The notes below the pieces were generated by a model. That model did not search any database and had not been told where the DNA came from. It was given only the letters and a program-made list of their open reading frames with translations. From Chloroflexota bacterium (lineage in GTDB: Bacteria; Chloroflexota; Anaerolineae; CG2-30-64-16): a stretch of 10,804 bases of DNA. Below are positions 1 to 6,368 of the stretch, piece by piece. The DNA is taken from contig JAKPQT010000229.1 in NCBI GenBank assembly GCA_029555885.1, forward strand, positions 1 through 10,804. Reading direction: 5' to 3'. The position numbers and the translations under genes are program-made. Every line of letters starts with the position of its first letter. Positions within the stretch are counted from its first letter, which is position 1.

Positions 1-1
1 T

Positions 2-934
2 CAAGCCGGCGATCCTATGTTTGCCATCCCGTCTGCCACCTGCGATTTTTGCTGGAATGCCGGGATCGTGGGGGATGGCGGCGGCATCTGGAACGGCGGC
101 ACGATGACCAGCGCCTACAGCACGATTGCGGAAAATAAGGCGGGAGGCGGCGCGTTCGCTGATACGGGCGGTCGCGGGGGCGGCATCTTCAATGTCGGAC
201 AACTGACTTTTACGAAGGGAACGGTGGCCCATAATCGAGCGGGAAACGCGGGCGCCTATCGGCGTGGCCGCGTGCTGGGCCGAGGTGGCGACGGGGGCGG
301 CATCTTTAGCCAGGGAACACTGCATCTCAGCAACAGCACGTTGAGCGGCAATCAGACCGGGTCAGGCATGTTTCATCCCGTTGGCTCTTATGGAGGATCC
401 TATGGGCCGGGAGGCTGTGGCGGCGGCGTTTTCAATACAGGTATCGCTGAACTGGAATACAGCACGGTCAGCGGCAACCTGACGGGGGGCCGCGGCAACT
501 GGACAACGCCCGGCGAGTGTGATGCCTATGGCGGCGGTGTATACAACCATCCAGAGGCACAGCTTAAGGTGACGGGCCTGCTCCTGTCCGAAAATAAAGC
601 CAAGAATCAAGGCCCCGATTGTTACGGTATACTGACCTCGCAGCGGTTCAACCTGGTGCAGGATGCGGGATACTGCATCCTGGCCGGCGACGACACAGGC
701 AACGTCATCGGTCAGGCCCCGCTTTTGGCTCCTTTGGCTGATAACGGCGGGGCAACCTGGACACACGCATTACTGCCGCGCAGCCCCGCCCTGAATCGGA
801 CAGATTGCCGGGGGATTAACGATATGCCACTGACGGCCGACCAGCGCGACGTGAAGCGTCCGATGGACTACAGGTGTGATATCGGCGCGTATGAACGAGC
901 GCCGAGCGTGCTGCTGCCCTACATAAGACGCTAA
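2..934 (+). CDS. Secreted glycine-rich beta-helix repeat protein with choice-of-anchor Q-type C-terminus (5' partial)
   Basis: The reading frame is open to the left window edge, so the N-terminus and any signal peptide are missing. The first in-window ATG (17) is probably internal. Numbered from that ATG (305 residues), five glycine triplets of the form GGG(I/V)(W/F/Y)(N/S) begin at residues 21, 54, 93, 135 and 172. Each is followed by a strand-turn pattern such as STxxxN, typical of right-handed parallel beta-helix proteins. The C-terminal part (about 230-292) carries PLLAPLADNGG, HALLPRSPALN, a DQR element and CDIGAYE, the signature of the choice-of-anchor Q domain seen on surface proteins. 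After it comes a short tail, SVLLPYIRR. Several cysteines (9, 12, 134, 168, 202, 220, 264, 287) fit an exported protein. It is a structural or adhesive surface protein by family; no enzymatic motif is seen. It converges on the polysaccharide operon and is probably transcribed independently of it. Confidence 0.85.
   Translation, partial: QAGDPMFAIPSATCDFCWNAGIVGDGGGIWNGGTMTSAYSTIAENKAGGGAFADTGGRGGGIFNVGQLTFTKGTVAHNRAGNAGAYRRGRVLGRGGDGGGIFSQGTLHLSNSTLSGNQTGSGMFHPVGSYGGSYGPGGCGGGVFNTGIAELEYSTVSGNLTGGRGNWTTPGECDAYGGGVYNHPEAQLKVTGLLLSENKAKNQGPDCYGILTSQRFNLVQDAGYCILAGDDTGNVIGQAPLLAPLADNGGATWTHALLPRSPALNRTDCRGINDMPLTADQRDVKRPMDYRCDIGAYERAPSVLLPYIRR
77..616 (+). repeat. Five imperfect glycine-rich beta-helix coding repeats
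   Basis: Five degenerate repeats of about 33-42 codons start at 77, 176, 293, 419 and 530. Each opens with a GGG(I/V)-aromatic-(N/S) turn. The nucleotide sequence gggggcggcatctt recurs exactly near 176 and 293, so some units are recent enough to be similar at DNA level. The remaining parts of the units differ in length and sequence, and the spacing is irregular. These are protein-structural repeats, not a mobile or CRISPR-type array. Confidence 0.7.
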
Positions 935-974
935 GCGGCAACGGCCCCCACTCAGGCTGCCTGCGCTGGTCAGC
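935..974. other. Convergent intergenic gap without a recognisable terminator
   Basis: Only 40 bases separate the stop codons of the surface-protein gene (plus strand) and the polysaccharide deacetylase gene (minus strand). I see no stem followed by a T-run on either strand, only a short direct repeat of ctcagg. Termination here may be factor-dependent, or transcripts may overlap at their 3' ends. Confidence 0.5.
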
Positions 975-1739
975 TCAGGCCCAGGGGCGCGCGAGCAGAC
1001 GACTGCCCGCACGGCGCAGCAGCCGGCGCACGGCGATGTAGAGCGGAAAGGCGGGGTTGAAAAGGGCGCGGAAAAGGAACGGATGGGCGAGATACGCCAC
1101 GTCGATGCGGTCCAGCCGGAGCGGGTCGCTGTCATCCTCCACGAGGCCGGGCCGCGCCGTACATGCACCCGCAAAGCTCTCGCCGGTGATGGCGCGGACG
1201 GCCGGCGTGTGGCGGCCGTAGGGGTAGGCGAAGAGCGTCACCGCGTGGCCGACCTGCGCTTCGATGGCCGTGCGGCTGCCGGCCACCTGCGCCCGTACTG
1301 CGTCCTCGGCCAGCAGGTCGAGCCGCGGGTGGTCGAGCGTATGCGCGGCCACCCGCAGCCCGTCGCGGTCCAGTTCGCGCACCTGGCTCCACGTGAGCAT
1401 GGGCTCGGGCCTGACCTGCGGCGGCTGGCCCGGCCAGCCGTTGTCGCGGTCGATGTGGTTGGCAACCAGGAAGACGGTGGCGGGGAACCCGTAGCGTCTC
1501 AGCACGGGCCAGGCTTGATCATAGACGCTGCGCAGCCCATCATCGAAGGTGATGGCGAGAGCCCGAGACGGTAAGGGCAGGTCGCGGCGCAGCCGGTCGA
1601 CGACCTCTCCCAGGGGCAAGACGCGCACGCCCGCCCTGTGCAGCGAGGACATCTGCCACTCGAACAGGGCGGGCGTGATGGAGGTGAGCGCGGCTGCGCT
1701 CACCCCGTGGTACATCAGGACGGGGAACCCGCCGGTCAT
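975..1739 (-). CDS. Polysaccharide deacetylase (NodB/CE4 family), no signal peptide
   Basis: A 254-residue protein of the carbohydrate esterase 4 (NodB homology) family, which removes N- or O-acetyl groups from sugars using a metal ion. Motifs seen: PVLMYHG (residues 6-12), TFDDG (64-68, Asp66/Asp67 being the catalytic-base and metal pair), the metal-binding H133-x3-H137 followed by Pro, and AYPYG (171-175). The start at 1739 is chosen because its ATG overlaps the stop of the upstream gene (ATGA). The frame is open further upstream, but that part reads as low-complexity shadow of the upstream gene. The catalytic domain begins almost at residue 1, with no signal peptide or N-terminal membrane helix, so the enzyme may act at the cytoplasmic face unless recruited by its coupled membrane-protein neighbour. 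The hydrophobic C-terminal stretch (about 217-236) followed by many arginines could be a membrane-contacting tail. It is the last gene of the operon. The family is secure; the substrate is unknown. Confidence 0.9.
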   Translation of the reverse strand: MTGGFPVLMYHGVSAAALTSITPALFEWQMSSLHRAGVRVLPLGEVVDRLRRDLPLPSRALAITFDDGLRSVYDQAWPVLRRYGFPATVFLVANHIDRDNGWPGQPPQVRPEPMLTWSQVRELDRDGLRVAAHTLDHPRLDLLAEDAVRAQVAGSRTAIEAQVGHAVTLFAYPYGRHTPAVRAITGESFAGACTARPGLVEDDSDPLRLDRIDVAYLAHPFLFRALFNPAFPLYIAVRRLLRRAGSRLLARPWA

Positions 1740-2077
1740 CCCTTGCGGCGGGCCGCGTCGCGGGCATGGGCAATGCCGTTGTACACGACCGCGATGAAGG
1801 CCCCGAACAGGAAGCCGATTAACAACCCATAGGCGAAGCCGACGAAGCTGCCGCCCACCGTGACGCTGTAGCCGGGCAGGTATTGCCCCAGCAATCCCAG
1901 GTGGGGACCGACGATTGGTCCTCCCTTGATGACGAGCCACAGGGTCAGCACGAACAGCGTGATGCCGCCGACCAGGCCGAACGCGATGCCGTTGACGACG
2001 GCATTCAGCCGCATCACGCGGATCATCACGATGTCTTCAAGGCCAGTTTCATTGTTGTTTGCCATAATGCTGACCAT
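1736..2077 (-). CDS. Small two-helix membrane protein, paralogous to the C-terminal domain of the adjacent FAD oxidoreductase
   Basis: A 113-residue protein that I do not recognise as a named family. It has a short polar N-terminus, a glycine-rich hydrophobic helix (about residues 30-49), a short loop rich in Gly and Pro, the motif YSVTVGGSFVGFAY (about 70-83) leading into a second hydrophobic helix, and a basic tail (ARDAARRKG). Residues 24-102 align without gaps with residues 498-576 of the FAD oxidoreductase encoded just upstream: 36 of 79 identical by hand count. The start at 2077 lies 7 bases after that gene's stop, with a weak AGGCG-like ribosome site; an ATG at 2065 (109 residues) is an alternative. 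Its stop overlaps the deacetylase start (ATGA). It may serve as a membrane anchor or partner for the oxidoreductase or deacetylase; this is inference only. Confidence 0.8.
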   Translation of the reverse strand: MVSIMANNNETGLEDIVMIRVMRLNAVVNGIAFGLVGGITLFVLTLWLVIKGGPIVGPHLGLLGQYLPGYSVTVGGSFVGFAYGLLIGFLFGAFIAVVYNGIAHARDAARRKG

Positions 2078-2084
2078 TATACGC

Positions 2085-3881
2085 CTAATACAGCGATTTC
2101 CAGAAAAGCCGCAGCTTGGCTTCGCGCTCGATCGCCTGCAGGGACACCAGGATGCTCAGATTGCGCACACTGCTCGCCAGCCACCCGAGCAAGAAGCCGA
2201 TTGCAAACGCATACGCAAAGCCGATGAACGCACCGGACACACTCACGGAGTAGAAGGGGAACAGTTGGGTCAGCAGCCAGAGCCCGGGTTCCTCACCAGC
2301 GACTGTCATCAACATGGTCAGCAGCGTAGCCACAAACAGGCCCAGCCCACCTGCCAGCCCCAGCGCGACACCCATTGCCACCGGGTCGAGCTTCGGGAAG
2401 CCCTGCGCCAGTTGCTCGCGCACGATCTCCTTGACCTCCTTTTCGCGGATCTCCTCGTGGTATTCGCCGTCGGTGTTGACGCTCCACAGGTCGTTGCGTT
2501 CGCCCAGCACGACATTGCGCACGGCCAATATGCCCGTCATCATGGCGTGATCCTGGTTGTTATAGCGGTGCAGGCCGTTGCGCCCGATGGTGACGAGGTT
2601 GTCAAGCGACTCAACGAACCCGCGCACATGGCTGAGGTGCTCGCGGTAAGTGCTGTCATACACCGGGTAGGACTTCTCGACGCGATGTACGCACCCGTCG
2701 ATCACGTCTGTGCGCTGTGCCAGCCCCATCCTCGCCAACTCCTGCGTGCCAAGCTCGACGAGGTCTGCATCGGCCATGTTCCACAGCTCGTCGCCCTCGT
2801 TGCAGAAGTACTCCAGCCCCAGGCTGGTCTTGCTCTGGTCCGGCACCATGTCCGGGCTCCAATTTTTGAAGTTCTGGATGCGGCCTACTTTGACATCCGG
2901 CTCGTGGACGTAAATCCAGTTGTCGGGAAAGAGGTCCGCCTGATCGATGATGAGGCAGACGGTGAGAAAGTCGCGGTACTTGAGTGACGAAGCGGCCTCG
3001 ACCACCGGCGCCGGTGCGTCTTCCATCCGCTCGACGAGTTCGCGCACGGACATGCTGGTGATGAAGTCGGAGCCGGCGATGAGTTCCTCGACGCCGTTGC
3101 GCCGGATCACCACGCCGGTCACACGGCTGCCCTCGCGGCAGATCCGCACCACCTCAGCGTTGAGGAGCACTTGCCCGCCTCTGCGCTCGACTTCCGCCTG
3201 CACGGCCTTCCACATCATGCCGGGGCCCCGGCGCGGGTAATCGAACTCCTCGATCAGCGACGTAATCTTGTCTTTGGGCCGGATGAACATGCTCACGATG
3301 GCGCTGCCCAGCGACAGATTCTTGATGCGCTGCTGCGCCCACTCCGCTGACAGCTCGTTGGTGGGGATGCCCCACACCTTCTCCGTGTAAGTCTTGAAGA
3401 ACGTCAGGAACAGCCGCCTGCCGAAGCGGTTTGTGACCCACTGCTCGAAGGTGCGTTCCTCCTGCGACGGCCAGATCTGCCACTGCACATAGCTGAGGAA
3501 ATTCAGGAAGCCATCGACCAGGCCAAGCTCCTTCAGCGCATTGAGCGGCCGCAGCGGGTAGTAAAAGAATCGCTTCCGGTAGAAGATACGCGAGAGCCGC
3601 GGGCGGCGCAGGAAATCGGGGCCCAGGATCTCGCGCCACATCTCATTGACCTCGCGGGACTTCGTAAAGAACCTGTGACCTCCCATGTCGAAGTAATAAC
3701 CCTTGTAGTTTTCCGTGCGGGCAATCCCGCCCACCTGATCGCGCTTTTCGATGACGATCGGGCGGATATTCAGCTTTGTCAGTTCATAGGCCGCTGTCAG
3801 GCCGGCGGGTCCGCCGCCGATGATGACAACTTGCCGTTCAGGCAACTGCCCGGATTCCATCGTTTCCACGCTCGAAGTCAC
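2085..3881 (-). CDS. FAD-dependent oxidoreductase (amine oxidase / UDP-galactopyranose mutase-like fold) with C-terminal membrane domain
   Basis: A 598-residue flavoprotein. The Rossmann FAD-binding motif G22-x-G24-x2-G27 (IGGGPAG) is followed by an acidic strand end (VIEKR), GGIART (51-56) and DMGGHRFF (65-72). A C-terminal FAD-contact region, TIGRNGLHRYNNQDHAMMTG (431-450), resembles the flavin-contacting end of UDP-galactopyranose mutases and protoporphyrinogen-oxidase-like proteins. Automatic annotation often calls such proteins protoporphyrinogen oxidase, but in this operon a sugar or polyprenyl-linked substrate is more likely. From about residue 498 a two-helix membrane domain is appended, homologous to the separate protein encoded next. 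The start is GTG at 3881, supported by GGAGGG five bases upstream. It overlaps the upstream glycosyltransferase gene by 44 bases; an ATG at 3860 is possible. The fold is secure, the reaction is not. Confidence 0.85.
   Translation of the reverse strand: MTSSVETMESGQLPERQVVIIGGGPAGLTAAYELTKLNIRPIVIEKRDQVGGIARTENYKGYYFDMGGHRFFTKSREVNEMWREILGPDFLRRPRLSRIFYRKRFFYYPLRPLNALKELGLVDGFLNFLSYVQWQIWPSQEERTFEQWVTNRFGRRLFLTFFKTYTEKVWGIPTNELSAEWAQQRIKNLSLGSAIVSMFIRPKDKITSLIEEFDYPRRGPGMMWKAVQAEVERRGGQVLLNAEVVRICREGSRVTGVVIRRNGVEELIAGSDFITSMSVRELVERMEDAPAPVVEAASSLKYRDFLTVCLIIDQADLFPDNWIYVHEPDVKVGRIQNFKNWSPDMVPDQSKTSLGLEYFCNEGDELWNMADADLVELGTQELARMGLAQRTDVIDGCVHRVEKSYPVYDSTYREHLSHVRGFVESLDNLVTIGRNGLHRYNNQDHAMMTGILAVRNVVLGERNDLWSVNTDGEYHEEIREKEVKEIVREQLAQGFPKLDPVAMGVALGLAGGLGLFVATLLTMLMTVAGEEPGLWLLTQLFPFYSVSVSGAFIGFAYAFAIGFLLGWLASSVRNLSILVSLQAIEREAKLRLFWKSLY
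2154..2390 (-). other. Region encoding the appended membrane module of the FAD oxidoreductase (duplicate of 1772-2008)
   Basis: Codons 498-576 of the oxidoreductase encode two glycine-rich hydrophobic helices separated by a short loop and the motif YSVSVSGAFIGFAYAFAIGF. The region at 1772-2008 encodes the same module as a free-standing protein (YSVTVGGSFVGFAYGLLIGF). The 79-residue pair aligns without gaps, with the strongest match in the second helix. Similarity is largely at protein level, so the duplication, or a fusion of two family members, is not recent. Confidence 0.75.
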
Positions 3882-5106
3882 CTTTGCCCTCCCTCATAAA
3901 CGCCTCAAAAACATTCAGGGCTATTGTTGTCGATCTCTCCCAGGTAAACTCACTGGCGCGCTGCAGTCCACGCTCGCGCAGAGCCGCGCGCACACGATCG
4001 TTCCCAAGCACCTCCTCCAGACAGGCTTGCAGTTCACGCGGCGAGGCCGGTTCGAACAACAGCGCCGCCTCGTTCACCACCTCCGGCAGCGCACCCGCAC
4101 GGCTGGCGACCACTGGCGTCCCGCAGGCCATCGCCTCCACGGCAGGCAGACCGAAACCTTCATCAAAGGATGGCAGCGCCAGCGCCGCGGCCGCATTGTA
4201 GATATGCACCAGGTCCTCATCCGGCACGAAGCCGGTGAAACGGACGCGGCCCTGCAGCGCGGGCACGGCTGCGGCCCGGCGGAGTGCATCGTACCCCGAC
4301 AGGAAAGCATCTCCGGTGTAGTCACCGACCAGCACGAGTTGCACGTCCGGCCAGGCGCCGTTTGCGACCAGCGCGGCAAAGGCCTCCAGCAGGGCGGGCA
4401 GGTTCTTGTGTGGGCTCAAGCCGCCCACGTACAGGATGAAGCGCCCCTCTCCTGCAATGCCGTATCGGTGCAACACCTCAGTCGACGCGCCATCCCGGGG
4501 CAGCGGTCTGAATTCGCGGCCCGCGGCATCTGGGATGACGACCACCCGATCCGGAGACACTCCGAAATGCGCGACGATCGCGCGCTTGGCAGTCTCGCTG
4601 ACCGTGGCAATCGCGCCTGGGCGGCCTGCTTTCGTCGCCTGGCGCACGGCATAGCGCGTCTTCAGCGTCCACATCAGCCGCGTGCGCGGGGACGAGAAAG
4701 TCAGGTGCGGGAAACGCTCCGGGATCGTGTCATGAATCGTGACCAGGACTGGCACGCGCGGCGGAACCGGAAAGTATGTGTAGACCGAAGGAAAGTAGAA
4801 CAGGTCCAGGCCCGCGGCCTGCTGTGCTACGGCACTGCGCATGGACCACAGATCGCGCAGCGCGCGACTCCCTGTAGCAGAGGCCGCCTCGACGGCGGAC
4901 TGGCGTGTCTCCGCGACTACCTGTTGGGCGGCGGCCGGCAGGTCGTCGCACTGCGCGGCGGTGGCGGCATCCAGGAAGAACGTATACCGGTTGCGCCCGT
5001 CCACCGCCAGCAAGGTGGTCAGCAGCTCGCGCGTGTAGCGGCCGTAACCGCGGCGGTTTGCCCAGCAGTTGCCATCCACGCCGATGTGCAGGCCAGAGTT
5101 GCTCAT
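3838..5106 (-). CDS. Glycosyltransferase family 4 (GT-B fold), group 1
   Basis: A 422-residue retaining glycosyltransferase of the GT4 / group 1 type, which transfers a sugar from a nucleotide donor to a growing lipid-linked or surface glycan at the cytoplasmic face of the membrane. The N-terminal domain opens with IGVDGNCW and a GYGRYTREL loop. The C-terminal donor domain has YVGGLSPHKNL (226-236) and the E-x7-E motif (Glu316 and Glu324 in DEGFGLPAVEA), followed by GTPVVAS and GALPEVV. The start at 5106 is set by the ATGA overlap with the flippase stop and by GAGGG seven bases upstream. Much longer open frame exists upstream, but it is a shadow of the flippase and radical SAM genes. The 3' end overlaps the oxidoreductase start by 44 bases. 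Sugar specificity cannot be read from the sequence. Confidence 0.93.
   Translation of the reverse strand: MSNSGLHIGVDGNCWANRRGYGRYTRELLTTLLAVDGRNRYTFFLDAATAAQCDDLPAAAQQVVAETRQSAVEAASATGSRALRDLWSMRSAVAQQAAGLDLFYFPSVYTYFPVPPRVPVLVTIHDTIPERFPHLTFSSPRTRLMWTLKTRYAVRQATKAGRPGAIATVSETAKRAIVAHFGVSPDRVVVIPDAAGREFRPLPRDGASTEVLHRYGIAGEGRFILYVGGLSPHKNLPALLEAFAALVANGAWPDVQLVLVGDYTGDAFLSGYDALRRAAAVPALQGRVRFTGFVPDEDLVHIYNAAAALALPSFDEGFGLPAVEAMACGTPVVASRAGALPEVVNEAALLFEPASPRELQACLEEVLGNDRVRAALRERGLQRASEFTWERSTTIALNVFEAFMREGKGDFERGNDGIRAVA
3887..3892 (-). promoter_or_regulatory. Ribosome binding site fixing the GTG start of the FAD oxidoreductase
   Basis: On the minus strand GGAGGG stands five bases before the GTG at 3881, inside the 3' end of the glycosyltransferase coding sequence. 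It is one of the best Shine-Dalgarno matches in the window and favours the GTG over the in-frame ATG at 3860. Confidence 0.6.
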
Positions 5107-6368
5107 ACGTCCACCCTCAGCGTGCCCGGTGCATCGGCGAGCTGGATGCGCGGGGCTGGCGATGCAAGATAACGCATGGCGAACAGCCGGGCCGCGATCC
5201 ACACCACGGCCTCGGCGACTACGAGGCCGGCGGCCGCGCCTGCCGGTCCGCCGAGCAGGTAGCCGCCCGGGATGGCCGCCAGGGCCGTCGCTGCACCCAG
5301 CGCCGAACACACCATCTCGGCCTGCTGTCGACCGGCGGCGATGAGCCCGAAGCGATAATGCCCGCTCAACAGAGCCAACAGCCAGACGAGAGCCAGCCAG
5401 CGGAGCGCCCCGGCCGCCGCCGCGAACTGCGTGCCGTAGATGACGGTCGTTGCCAGACCGCTCAGCGCGATCCAGGCCAGCGTTAGGATGGGGCCCAGCA
5501 CGCCGACCAACCGCATGGAACGGCCCACGAGAGTGCGATACGACCCATCCGCCCGCGTCCAGCCGCGCGCCAGAGCGGGGAGCAGGTTGAAGAAGTAGAG
5601 CCAGACGAAGGTGTGTGCGGCGAGCAGGATACGCATGGCCGCGCCGAAGTAACCCAGGTCCGCGGGAGTGGCGACGATGCCCAGGATGGCGGTCGCGCCG
5701 AACATGCGCGCGGTCCAGAACATCTGGCTCAACCCGATGGGCACGCCCTCTGCCAGCAGCCGTCGCGAGAAGCGGAACTGCACCTGCAACCTGCCGCCGA
5801 GCGCGCGGCGGTACAGGAGAAGACCCAAGCTGGCCGCCGCCCACGCGCCCAGCGTCTCCGCCACCGCGGCCAGCCAGAACTGCTCCGGCGTGCGGACGAA
5901 CGCGATAATGACGAAAGCGTAGATGCTCTGCCGGATGACCTGCAACAGCGCTACCGGCCACATGCGTTCGTGGCCCTGGAACACCCACTGGAGCAGGAAG
6001 GGCAGCGCAAACAATCCCAGCCCGTAGAGCAGCAGGAGCGACCCGGCGGGCGAGGACCGGCCCGCCAACAGCGCCAGCGCAGTCACCGCAAGATACGCCA
6101 GCCCCGCCAGCAGGATGCGCGCGGCCACAATCTCCGCGACGAGCGGCCCGGTGCGCTCCGGCGTCCGGGCAATCTCGCGTGCGCCGTACGGCCCGAAGCC
6201 CTGATCCACCACCAGTCCGGCGATGAGCAGGACGGAGATGGCGAACTCGACGTAGCCGAAACGCTCCGGGCCGATGACGCGTGCCAGGTAGGCCACGGCG
6301 ACGAAGGTCAGGACCTTGCTCGCGGCCTCTGCAAGGGCCAGCCACGCGAAGTTGCGTCCCAGCTTCAC
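5103..6368 (-). CDS. Wzx-type oligosaccharide flippase (MATE/MOP superfamily)
   Basis: A 421-residue integral membrane protein with roughly 10-12 hydrophobic segments. The N-terminus has the flippase pattern: a short basic start, a helix, then [14 protein letters not shown] (29-42), [14 protein letters not shown] (55-68) and, in mid-protein, [12 protein letters not shown] (236-247). These are typical of the Polysacc_synt family, which moves undecaprenyl-linked glycans from the inner to the outer leaflet of the cytoplasmic membrane. The start is taken as GTG at 6368 because it overlaps the radical SAM stop as GTGA; the 89 codons open upstream do not look like membrane protein and lie inside the radical SAM gene. 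Its ribosome site is weak (AGGCG), consistent with translational coupling. No Wzy-like polymerase accompanies it in the window, so the product could be a short glycan, or the polymerase may lie elsewhere in the locus. Confidence 0.92.
   Translation of the reverse strand: MKLGRNFAWLALAEAASKVLTFVAVAYLARVIGPERFGYVEFAISVLLIAGLVVDQGFGPYGAREIARTPERTGPLVAEIVAARILLAGLAYLAVTALALLAGRSSPAGSLLLLYGLGLFALPFLLQWVFQGHERMWPVALLQVIRQSIYAFVIIAFVRTPEQFWLAAVAETLGAWAAASLGLLLYRRALGGRLQVQFRFSRRLLAEGVPIGLSQMFWTARMFGATAILGIVATPADLGYFGAAMRILLAAHTFVWLYFFNLLPALARGWTRADGSYRTLVGRSMRLVGVLGPILTLAWIALSGLATTVIYGTQFAAAAGALRWLALVWLLALLSGHYRFGLIAAGRQQAEMVCSALGAATALAAIPGGYLLGGPAGAAAGLVVAEAVVWIAARLFAMRYLASPAPRIQLADAPGTLRVDV
5114..5118 (-). 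promoter_or_regulatory. Ribosome binding site of the second GT4 gene
   Basis: GAGGG on the minus strand, seven bases before the ATG at 5106, lies within the last codons of the flippase gene. It supports the short (422-residue) reading of the glycosyltransferase rather than an upstream start. Confidence 0.6.

Noticed and set aside
77..616. Regular repeats suggesting a CRISPR array or tandem DNA repeat
   Set aside because: The units are coding, irregular in length and conserved as protein turns (GGG-I/V-aromatic); no identical repeats with unique spacers are present.
935..990. Possible bidirectional terminator between the convergent genes
   Set aside because: The ctcagg copies are direct rather than inverted, available stems are four base pairs or less, and no T-run follows on either strand.
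1740..1940. N-terminal extension of the deacetylase frame by 67 codons
   Set aside because: It overlaps the small membrane protein gene in another frame, is Arg-rich without a signal peptide, and the ATG at 1739 gives a clean ATGA coupling and a normal NodB start.
3820..5172. Long open frame on the plus strand (450 codons) opposite the glycosyltransferase, and similar ones at 1926-2987 and 6473-7807
   Set aside because: They are antisense to genes with clear family motifs, have arginine/glutamine-rich low-complexity translations and show no recognisable domain. Long antisense frames are expected at this GC content.
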